Made by a program: the position numbers and the translations under genes
The notes under the pieces: generated by a model
What the model saw: only the letters and a program-made list of their open reading frames with translations
The model's database searches: none
What the model was told of the DNA's origin: nothing
Part shown: piece by piece, positions 1 to 4,433 of the stretch
Numbering within the stretch: position 1 is the stretch's first letter
Layout: each line of letters starts with the position of its first letter
Source of the DNA: an uncultured Phaeodactylibacter sp.
GTDB lineage: Bacteria > Bacteroidota > Bacteroidia > Chitinophagales > Saprospiraceae
Length of the DNA: 6,305 bases
Assembly (NCBI GenBank): GCA_913062745.1
Contig: CAJXXJ010000237.1
Coordinates: 1-6,305 of the forward strand
Direction: 5' to 3'

Positions 1-54
1 AAGCGCATGCCGGGAACAATCGGAAAAGTCGGTGGGAAGGAGTATGCTTTTCAT
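1..54 (-). CDS. Universal stress protein (UspA family), 5' end only, cut by window edge
   Basis: Reading the minus strand from 54 to 1 gives 18 codons, MKSILLPTDFSDCSRHAL. This is the typical N-terminus of a UspA-fold domain: the first beta strand (ILLPTDFS) with the conserved Asp (D9) that contacts the adenine base in ATP-binding members, then the start of helix 1 (SRHAL). The ATG is the first possible start, because an in-frame TGA lies five codons upstream (about positions 67-69). The rest of the gene lies beyond the left edge, so it cannot be said whether it has one or two Usp domains or an intact glycine motif for ATP. It points the same way as the CBS gene 253 bases upstream, and a second usp gene lies further up the same strand. 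The plus-strand frames that are open here look like its shadows. Confidence 0.8.
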   Translation of the reverse strand, partial: MKSILLPTDFSDCSRHAL

Positions 55-307
55 AGCGTGCGGTATTGGTCAGGGAATAATGCTAATGCTCCTTTCAGAC
101 GAGCAATTAGTTAACATCAATTTAACGCAAAATCAGGCCCGTAGCCCTGCGGTTTGTCACCCTGCTTGGGTGACATTCATCAAAAAAGGGCAACCATCAA
201 TGAAGATGATCGCCCCTCGTCCTAGTCGCAAAAGCCAATTTAATCGTCAGGCAGGCACGACAGCCCACCCGTTATTTTCTTAATAGGTTAAAAGTGTACG
301 CTTCCGG
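55..307. other. Intergenic region between the CBS gene and the left-edge usp
   Basis: I find no convincing gene in these 253 bases. A plus-strand frame open from the window edge to 283 gives a peptide with no recognisable domain, and its first part is antisense to the usp start. The region should hold the promoter of the left-edge usp on the minus strand, but I see no full TAnnTTTG box there; the nearest is TGATTTTG, at about 128-135. An AGGAG sits some 30 bases upstream of the usp ATG, too far to be its ribosome binding site. A perfect hairpin at 155-175 is listed separately. No T-tract terminator is visible just after the CBS gene. Confidence 0.6.
155..175. repeat. Perfect 8-bp inverted repeat with 5-base loop
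   Basis: TGTCACCC and GGGTGACA face each other across a five-base loop, a perfect dyad. On neither strand is it followed directly by a run of T, so it does not look like an intrinsic terminator. It lies about 100 bases upstream of the left-edge usp start. It could be a protein-binding site (half-site GTCACCC) or a hairpin in the usp leader or in the CBS transcript's 3' end. Its function is unknown. Confidence 0.5.
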
Positions 308-724
308 TTAGTGCTCCGCAAAGTAGCGCACCAGGTCACGGCTCGTGACGATTCCTTTCACCTCAGTGCCTTCCACTACCGGCAGGCACTGAATGCGGTG
401 GTTGTTGAACAGCTCTGCCGCTTTGTGTATCGAGGTGGCCGGGCATACGTAGACCGGGTCGCTCGTCATCAGGTCTGCCACTTTGACCCGCTCATCCATG
501 CCCGCCAGGTCGCTCTCGCCTCCGGATAACAGGCGGCTGTAAGCGCGCATCACGTCATTGGCGCTGATGACGCCGATGAGCCTGCGCTCCTCGTTGATTA
601 CCGGCAGGTGGTGGATTTTCATTTCGGAAAAGAGGCGGGCTACCTCGCTAAAGCTAAAATGAGGCTTGGCGAAGAGCACGTTGCGGCTCATTATCTGCCC
701 TACGGAAGTGCGGATGTCGATCAT
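308..724 (-). CDS. CBS-domain-pair protein (stand-alone Bateman module)
   Basis: This 138-residue protein consists of almost nothing but two CBS domains, at about residues 9-64 and 82-136. Both show the family pattern: a hydrophobic-Pro strand (HHLPVI, 38-43; QCLPVV, 112-117) followed by Gly-h-h-Ser/Thr-x-x-Asp (GVISAND, ending at D57; GIVTSRD, ending at D130), the element that contacts ribose-phosphate in nucleotide-binding CBS pairs. There is no catalytic or DNA-binding domain, signal peptide or membrane segment, so it is probably a cytosolic ligand sensor acting on a partner; AMP, ATP or a related ligand is likely from family knowledge only. Its ATG (722-724) overlaps the TGA of the upstream gene in an ATGA arrangement, which implies translational coupling and supports this start. 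Neighbouring usp genes also encode a nucleotide-binding fold. The domain call is firm; the ligand and target are unknown. Confidence 0.93.
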   Translation of the reverse strand: MIDIRTSVGQIMSRNVLFAKPHFSFSEVARLFSEMKIHHLPVINEERRLIGVISANDVMRAYSRLLSGGESDLAGMDERVKVADLMTSDPVYVCPATSIHKAAELFNNHRIQCLPVVEGTEVKGIVTSRDLVRYFAEH

Positions 725-1107
725 GAGTTGTGTTTTTCTTTATAGTGTATTTCGGAGCTGCCGCCTTTGCGGTTTTGCTGCGCCAGTGACCAGTGGTCGG
801 TGGAGGTGGTCTGCATCCAGAGGTTGCCGGATTTGCGGAATACCTGCGCATTCAGGCCGTAGCGCTCAGCAAGCATTTGCTCCAGCTCACTGACGCTCAT
901 CTCCGGATCAAACTCGAGGTCCGCCTCAGTAGTTACTTTGCCGGCTTGTTTCAGGCTGCTGCCGGGGTCGAGGCGCTCTTTCACCGGAGAGCCCTCCCCT
1001 TCTTCGTGCGCCTGAGCATAGAACTCCAGCTTCAGGCCGGGGAAGATGCGGTGAAATTCAAAAGCGATATCCTGCAGTGTGACATTATCAGAAATAATCA
1101 TAATCAT
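721..1107 (-). CDS. Conserved-looking protein of unknown function, coupled to the CBS gene
   Basis: This is a 128-residue soluble protein without signal peptide, membrane helix or a domain I can name. The N-terminal half (VTLQDIAFEFHRIFPGLKLEFY, residues 9-30, split here as VTLQDIAFEF and HRIFPGLKLEFY) predicts a helix and strand; a charged, Gly-rich linker spans about 32-60; SVSELEQMLAERYGL (71-85) predicts a helix; then comes a distinctive segment, VFRKSGNLWMQTTSTDHW (89-106), ending in a charged tail with SLAQQNRKGG. I recall unnamed Bacteroidota proteins with a similar VFRKSG..W.QTT.TD.W core, but cannot confirm this here. Its stop overlaps the CBS start (ATGA), so the two are probably made together and may interact. 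The upstream usp is separated by a terminator-like hairpin. Two ATGs lie at the start (1107 and 1101), and I kept the longer. No clear ribosome binding site is seen. The gene call is strong; the function is unknown. Confidence 0.85.
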   Translation of the reverse strand: MIMIISDNVTLQDIAFEFHRIFPGLKLEFYAQAHEEGEGSPVKERLDPGSSLKQAGKVTTEADLEFDPEMSVSELEQMLAERYGLNAQVFRKSGNLWMQTTSTDHWSLAQQNRKGGSSEIHYKEKHNS

Positions 1108-1165
1108 TGGGCTTTTGCCAGGTGTCGGGCACCCGTGGTTAGGTAAAAAGAGGCAGGGAAAAGGA

Positions 1166-1190
1166 CCGCCTAAGCCTGTTGCTTAGGCGG
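1166..1190 (-). terminator. Probable intrinsic terminator of the tandem usp gene
   Basis: A perfect 10-bp stem, CCGCCTAAGC with GCTTAGGCGG and a five-base loop, lies about 50 bases after the usp stop. On the minus strand it is followed by TCCTTTTCCC and a little later by CTTTTT, a T-rich though interrupted tail. On the plus strand the stem is followed by CCTCCCGAAAA, so it faces the minus strand only. It separates usp from the unknown gene and CBS gene, although read-through is possible because I see no TAnnTTTG promoter box in the remaining 58 bases before the next start. Confidence 0.65.
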
Positions 1191-1240
1191 CCTCCCGAAA
1201 AACTAACCTCACTAAATAGAGTTTCTCATCCGGGCCGCAC

Positions 1241-2185
1241 TTACTTGACTACCAGAGTCGGGATGTGCTCATTCATGGCCAGCACTTTTTCGGTTACGCT
1301 GCCCAGCAGCAACAGCTCTACCTTGGAGTGCCCTTTGGCCCCCATAACGATCAGGTCGCCGCCTTCTTCCGTAGCGTAATCCATTATGTACTGCGCGATG
1401 CCCGGTGTTTTTTGCATCACTAATTGAGTCGTCAGCGTATCCCGGTACCCGGGGACCTGCGTGTTCAGGAAAGCATCCATCGCTTCCTCGTGGTCCCGCT
1501 GCAGCATCTTTTCGAACTGCTCCCGCGTACGCTGAATTTTATAGACACTGAGGTTGGGCATCTCGTAGATATTGAGCACTACGATTTCTGCCGGTTCCTC
1601 CAGGCTTTCGTTGAGCGAGATGGCCGTGCGCAACGCCTTGACTGAATTCTTTGAAAAGTCAATGGGCACGATCATGCGCCTGATGCCGGCGGTCGCTTTA
1701 TCGGGTATGATCAGGGTATTGGCTTTCGCCTTGCGCGCCAGGTTTTTGGCCAGTATGCCGTGCTTATTGACTCCGCTCTTCTGCCCGATGACGATCAGGT
1801 CTGCGCGGACATCTTTGGCATCCTCGAGCAGCTGCTCCAGCGGGTTGCCCTCTTTGACGTCGAACTGCACGTGCATGCCATCCCGATGATTCATGCGGCT
1901 GCGGATTTCGCGCTCCATACGGGCCACCACCTCATCATTGATTTCGTAATTGCTGATTACCTGCTCCCCTTCGCGCCCCAGTATGCCGCTCAGCACGTCA
2001 AATTCAGGCAGCACATGCAGGAAGTAGACGCAGCCGGTAGGCACCTGGCCGGTCAGGTAGTCGAAGAATTCAAGGATTTTGTTATCTGTAGCCCCCAATT
2101 CCAGGGCGACCATTCCTTGTTGGATACGGTAAGGAGCAATATTGCTATTGGCTTCTTTCATGGTTGTTTGGCTTAAGGACATCAT
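1241..2185 (-). CDS. Tandem two-domain universal stress protein
   Basis: The 314 residues hold two UspA-fold domains, about 22-161 and 168-314, the usual size of tandem Usp proteins. The C-terminal domain is canonical: RMIVPIDFS with D176 in the first strand, then LIVMGAKGHSKVE and LLLLGSV, giving G282-x2-G285-x9-G295-S296, the complete ATP-binding motif. The N-terminal domain is degenerate: the first strand reads MVALELG, with Glu29 where Asp is usual, and the glycine motif (IGQKSG, G134, then NKHGILAKN) lacks the final Gly-Ser. One domain therefore probably binds ATP while the other is structural or regulatory. No signal peptide or membrane segment is seen, so it is cytosolic. Starts at residues 1, 2 or 9 are all possible; the promoter-like box about 25 bases upstream fits the longest. 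It lies 87 bases downstream of hemD. Family call firm; physiological role inferred only as stress response. Confidence 0.94.
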   Translation of the reverse strand: MMSLSQTTMKEANSNIAPYRIQQGMVALELGATDNKILEFFDYLTGQVPTGCVYFLHVLPEFDVLSGILGREGEQVISNYEINDEVVARMEREIRSRMNHRDGMHVQFDVKEGNPLEQLLEDAKDVRADLIVIGQKSGVNKHGILAKNLARKAKANTLIIPDKATAGIRRMIVPIDFSKNSVKALRTAISLNESLEEPAEIVVLNIYEMPNLSVYKIQRTREQFEKMLQRDHEEAMDAFLNTQVPGYRDTLTTQLVMQKTPGIAQYIMDYATEEGGDLIVMGAKGHSKVELLLLGSVTEKVLAMNEHIPTLVVK

Positions 2186-2213
2186 ACGTTTATAGGATAT
2201 TGTCTAAGCCAAA
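2167..2213. repeat. 9-bp perfect inverted repeat spanning the usp promoter box and start codon
   Basis: TTTGGCTTA (2167-2175) is the exact reverse complement of TAAGCCAAA (2205-2213), with 29 bases between. One arm overlaps the -7 box of the usp promoter; the other lies in codons 4-7 of usp, so the start codon sits between the arms. A dimeric regulator could use such arms as paired sites. By rough estimate about one 9-bp repeat at this spacing range is expected by chance in a window this size, so the position rather than the length is what makes it notable. Confidence 0.35.
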
Positions 2214-2217
2214 GGTA
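2210..2217 (-). promoter_or_regulatory. Bacteroidota -7 box upstream of usp
   Basis: Read on the minus strand the sequence is TACCTTTG, an exact match to TAnnTTTG, the primary sigma factor -7 element of Bacteroidota. It lies 24 bases before the usp ATG, implying a short leader of about 18 bases. No good TTG or TTTG -33 element is seen at the expected distance, so the promoter may be weak or depend on an activator. Confidence 0.5.
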
Positions 2218-2240
2218 TCACAGGGCCCACCCGAACTCTA

Positions 2241-2275
2241 TGATAATTGTCAGAGGGGTGTAATGACTTTTATCA
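2241..2275. repeat. Interrupted dyad at the hemD stop codon
   Basis: TGATAATTGTCA (2241-2252) and TGACTTTTATCA (2264-2275) are inverted copies matching at 10 of 12 positions, with two central mismatches and an 11-base spacer. The right arm contains the hemD TGA stop. No T-run follows on the minus strand, so it is a poor intrinsic terminator. It lies roughly 25-60 bases upstream of the usp -7 box, a place where an operator or activator site would be expected. Function unproven. Confidence 0.35.
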
Positions 2276-2965
2276 AAAACCGGAGAAATCGCTTCCAAGG
2301 TTCAGCACAGCGCGGGCCAGGCCTTCTTCGGACGGCTCGTCGGCTACAGCCGGCTCCCGCCCCTGCGCCCGGATGGCCTCCGCAGTGGGTTGCCCGATAG
2401 CCACAAGGCCCTGCCCGGGCCGAAACGGATAGCGCGAACAGTACGCCCGAACATTCATCGGGCTCGTAAAGACCAGCACCCGGGCATTGGGTTGCGGAAA
2501 TTCCTGTCGGGGGAAATTCTCATAGACGACCAAGGGTATGGCTTGTATGCGCCCCGCCAACAGCCGCTGCACAGACTGCCGGGAATTTCGGGCTTGCGGA
2601 AAAACGACCCGTTGCCCTTCTGCGGTGCGGGCAAAGGCGGCGGCCGTTTCTTCGGGCACCCCCGTACCGGCAAAGTCTACCGGGATCCCGGCCTGGGCGA
2701 GGGCGCGGGCAGTGCCGGGCCCGACAGCCGCTATCCGGTAAGCTGGCCGGGCTGGCAGCTCAATGCCCTTACGGAAAAACCGGACAGCGCGGGGGCTGTA
2801 GAAAAACAGCCAGTCTGCTTCCGGCAATTCTGCGAAAGGGACGGCTTCAAACTCAATGAGCGAGAAACCGGTAAGCTGCCAGCCGGCGGCCTGCAATATT
2901 TGCCGAAAGGCGCTATCTGCCGACAGCTCCCGGCTGATGAAAACAGTATGTTCCTGTGCTGCCAT
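2273..2965 (-). CDS. hemD: Uroporphyrinogen-III synthase
   Basis: HemD closes and rearranges hydroxymethylbilane to uroporphyrinogen III in cytosolic tetrapyrrole (heme) synthesis. The 230-residue product shows the two-lobed pattern of the family: VFISREL at the N-terminus, DWLFFYSPRAVRFF (51-64), AVGPGTARAL (80-89), then in the second lobe VLVFTSPMNVRAY (163-175), AIGQPTAEAI (189-198) and AVADEPSEEGLARAV (206-220). HemD is poorly conserved, and these strand-plus-Ser/Thr motifs are the usual recognition points. I chose the ATG at 2963-2965: the frame is open further upstream to about 3088, but contains no other ATG and the extension would run into the divergent transporter gene and shows no HemD-like sequence. 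No other hem gene is in the window, so it is not in a visible heme operon. usp follows 87 bases downstream. Confidence 0.9.
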   Translation of the reverse strand: MAAQEHTVFISRELSADSAFRQILQAAGWQLTGFSLIEFEAVPFAELPEADWLFFYSPRAVRFFRKGIELPARPAYRIAAVGPGTARALAQAGIPVDFAGTGVPEETAAAFARTAEGQRVVFPQARNSRQSVQRLLAGRIQAIPLVVYENFPRQEFPQPNARVLVFTSPMNVRAYCSRYPFRPGQGLVAIGQPTAEAIRAQGREPAVADEPSEEGLARAVLNLGSDFSGF

Positions 2966-3078
2966 GCGGGGCCGGAGTTTTTCCGTAAGGTAAAAAAAGG
3001 CGGGAACATGCCCCTGTTGCTTGCCGTTGCAGCACAAATAAGCCTGTAATTCCCTAAATTCAGACCAAACGAAAACGC
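2966..3078. other. Divergent intergenic region between hemD and the ZIP gene
   Basis: These 113 bases must hold the start signals of both divergent genes. I find no exact TAnnTTTG box on either strand; the nearest on the plus strand is TAAATTCA at 3054-3061, close to the ZIP start. On the minus strand a short GC stem (about 3001-3013, three to four base pairs) is followed by seven T (complement of 2992-2998), an attenuator-like shape before hemD, but the stem is too weak for a firm call. Confidence 0.4.
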
Positions 3079-3903
3079 ATGCAGCCAATCCTCGACTTTT
3101 TATCAGAGTACAGCCCGCCGATACAAGCCCTGATGGGCACGCTGTTTACCTGGGGCGTCACCGCACTGGGCGCCAGTATCGTATTCTTCTTCAAAGCCGT
3201 CAACCAAAAAGTACTCGATGCTATGCTCGGTATGGCAGCCGGCGTGATGATTGCGGCCAGTTTTTGGTCGTTGCTGGCGCCGGCCATTGAAATGGCAAAG
3301 GAAGTGAGCAGTATGCCGGAATGGTTCCCTGCCGTCACCGGCTTCATCACCGGCGCGCTGTTCATTGCGGGGCTGGACAAGCTGCTGCCTCACCTCCACC
3401 TGGGCGGCAAAATGGAGGAAGCCGAGGGGATCCCCACAAGCTGGCGGCGCAGTGTACTGCTGGTACTTGCCATCACGCTGCACAATATACCGGAAGGGCT
3501 GGCCATCGGAGTGGCCTTCGGGGCAGTCGTCCACGGCTTTTCCAGTGCTACGCTGGGAGCTGCCCTGGCGCTGGCGATCGGTATAGGGTTGCAAAATTTT
3601 CCGGAAGGGGCAGCCGTATCCGTGCCGCTGCGCCGGGAAGGGATGAGCCGCTGGAAGTCCTTTCTCTACGGACAGGCTTCCGGTGTGGTAGAGCCCATTT
3701 TTGGCGTCATCGGGGCGCTGGCGGTCCTGTCTATGCGGCCTGTACTGCCCTATGCGCTGTCCTTCGCGGCAGGCGCTATGATTTTTGTAGTGGTGGAAGA
3801 GCTGATCCCCGAAGCGCACCGCAGCGGCAATGAGGACCTGGTCTCCATGTCGGTCATCGGCGGCTTCAGCATCATGATGACGCTGGATGTAGCTTTGGGG
3901 TGA
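3079..3903 (+). CDS. ZIP-family divalent metal transporter, GufA-like subfamily
   Basis: This 274-residue integral membrane protein has about eight hydrophobic segments, as expected for ZIP carriers, which bring zinc, iron or other divalent cations into the cytosol. The signature is in two central helices: [12 protein letters not shown] (H135, N136, E139) and [14 protein letters not shown] (Q172, N173, E176), which together line the paired metal site in the GufA/BbZIP type of prokaryotic ZIP. A further acidic set, [11 protein letters not shown] (E240, E241, E245, H247), lies in a later helix. The loop after the third helix has the short histidine motif HLHLGG (105-110), much reduced compared with eukaryotic ZIPs. 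The ATG at 3079 is preceded by an A-rich stretch without a Shine-Dalgarno. It is divergent from hemD and upstream of a small orphan gene. The family is certain; metal preference cannot be read from the sequence. Confidence 0.95.
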   Translation: MQPILDFLSEYSPPIQALMGTLFTWGVTALGASIVFFFKAVNQKVLDAMLGMAAGVMIAASFWSLLAPAIEMAKEVSSMPEWFPAVTGFITGALFIAGLDKLLPHLHLGGKMEEAEGIPTSWRRSVLLVLAITLHNIPEGLAIGVAFGAVVHGFSSATLGAALALAIGIGLQNFPEGAAVSVPLRREGMSRWKSFLYGQASGVVEPIFGVIGALAVLSMRPVLPYALSFAAGAMIFVVVEELIPEAHRSGNEDLVSMSVIGGFSIMMTLDVALG

Positions 3904-3912
3904 GCAGGATTG

Positions 3913-3944
3913 TTGCCTTTCGGAGTGCAAAGACTATACTTTTG
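3913..3944 (+). promoter_or_regulatory. Bacteroidota-type promoter before the 90-residue gene
   Basis: TACTTTTG at 3937-3944 matches TAnnTTTG exactly, and a TTG at 3913-3915 lies 21 bases upstream, within the usual spacing for the -33 element. It begins ten bases after the ZIP stop. Transcription from here would start near 3947-3951 and leave a leader of roughly 90 bases before the ATG at 4040. Confidence 0.6.
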
Positions 3945-3999
3945 CCGGGTAATTGTCAAAAAGGGCAAAGCCAGCACCCGGGGAGAACAAATCCTCCGG
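3945..3999 (+). promoter_or_regulatory. Leader with two mutually exclusive stems
   Basis: CCGGGT (3945-3950) can pair with ACCCGG (3976-3981), and CCGGGG (3978-3983) can pair with CTCCGG (3994-3999, one G-U pair). The two stems share bases 3978-3981, so only one can form at a time. The caveat is that transcription from the nearby promoter begins at or just after the first arm, so the first stem may exist only in read-through RNA from the ZIP gene. I match it to no known riboswitch class. Confidence 0.25.
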
Positions 4000-4039
4000 A
4001 TTAAAGTTATACCATCAAACACCCGATAACACTTGCATC

Positions 4040-4312
4040 ATGATTGCCCGAAAGATAAAACTCGCACTAACCGTAGGCCTTATTAACCGCAACAATACCA
4101 ACGTGCTGCGCACAGCTCAGGAGCTAATGGCCGGGTTTAGGGAAGAGGCGGGTAAGTTTGTAGGGACCACCCCTGCCGGGCAGCAGGAAATTAGCCAAAA
4201 CATGACGCTGCAGCGCTATGCGCTGCGCTTTGAAAAAGTCACGCTGGACCTGGAGCTCGTCTGTGATACTGTGCGCCGGCAGGAAATCGTACAAAGCTTT
4301 AAGCTGCGGTAA
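4040..4312 (+). CDS. Small protein of unknown function, 90 residues
   Basis: I do not recognise this protein. It begins MIARKIKLALTVGLINRNNT, a basic then hydrophobic stretch too short and too quickly interrupted to be a convincing signal peptide or membrane helix. It continues with predicted helix (VLRTAQELMAGFREEAGKF, 22-40), a Gly/Pro turn (GTTPAG, 42-47) and a Leu/charged C-terminal part (ALRFEKVTLDLELVC, 61-75). The one Cys is C75. The frame is open upstream to a TTG at 3953, but the ATG at 4040 is preferred because the upstream codons look like leader. Support for its being real comes from the promoter-like box, codon use like its neighbours and position in an otherwise empty gap on the same strand as both neighbours. 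It is 121 bases before typA, and 136 bases after the ZIP gene. Confidence 0.65.
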   Translation: MIARKIKLALTVGLINRNNTNVLRTAQELMAGFREEAGKFVGTTPAGQQEISQNMTLQRYALRFEKVTLDLELVCDTVRRQEIVQSFKLR

Positions 4313-4366
4313 AATCTTTTATCATACAATTAACAGCCGGAGGTAGCTTATCCTGAGAATTCCTCC

Positions 4367-4374
4367 TATCTTTG
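4367..4374 (+). promoter_or_regulatory. Bacteroidota -7 box for typA
   Basis: TATCTTTG is an exact TAnnTTTG match, 59 bases before the typA ATG, placing the transcription start near 4378-4381. No clear TTG -33 element is visible; instead a short dyad, GGAGG (4339-4343) with CCTCC (4362-4366), lies directly upstream and could be an operator or chance. Confidence 0.55.
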
Positions 4375-4389
4375 CGGCTCTTTTTCAAA

Positions 4390-4416
4390 CCAATACCTTT
4401 TTTGAAGGGGTATTGG
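4390..4416 (+). promoter_or_regulatory. Hairpin in the typA 5' leader
   Basis: CCAATACC (4390-4397) and GGTATTGG (4409-4416) form a perfect 8-bp stem, which can be extended inward by CCTT/AAGG-type pairing with a small bulge. It falls between the predicted transcription start and the ATG at 4434, and is followed by CTTAACTTTTTG. It could act as an attenuator, a leader stability element or a temperature-sensitive structure. It could also be a weak terminator for transcripts arriving from upstream; the T-run is eight bases removed from the stem, which argues against efficient termination. Confidence 0.5.
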
Positions 4417-4433
4417 CTTAACTTTTTGAATTT

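Noticed and set aside
1..114. Plus-strand frame open from the window edge to a TAA at 112-114, as a possible 3' end of another gene
   Set aside because: The opposite strand explains the sequence better as a Usp start, and the peptide matches nothing I know.
32..283. Plus-strand 83-residue open frame from a GTG
   Set aside because: It has no recognisable domain, an odd composition, and its beginning is antisense to the usp start at 1-54.
2390..3049. 219-residue plus-strand frame antisense to hemD
   Set aside because: Gly/Pro/Arg-rich shadow; hemD motifs on the minus strand are clear.
2966..3088. N-terminal extension of hemD up to about 3088
   Set aside because: It contains no ATG, no HemD-like sequence, and would overlap the divergent ZIP gene; the ATG at 2965 fits the family length.
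3103..3930. Long 275-residue frame antisense to the ZIP gene
   Set aside because: Rich in Gln, His and Arg with no domain; a typical shadow frame of a GC-rich membrane protein gene.
4339..4366. GGAGG/CCTCC dyad upstream of the typA -7 box as a terminator of the orphan gene
   Set aside because: Only five base pairs with an 18-base loop and no T-run, so not supportable as a terminator.
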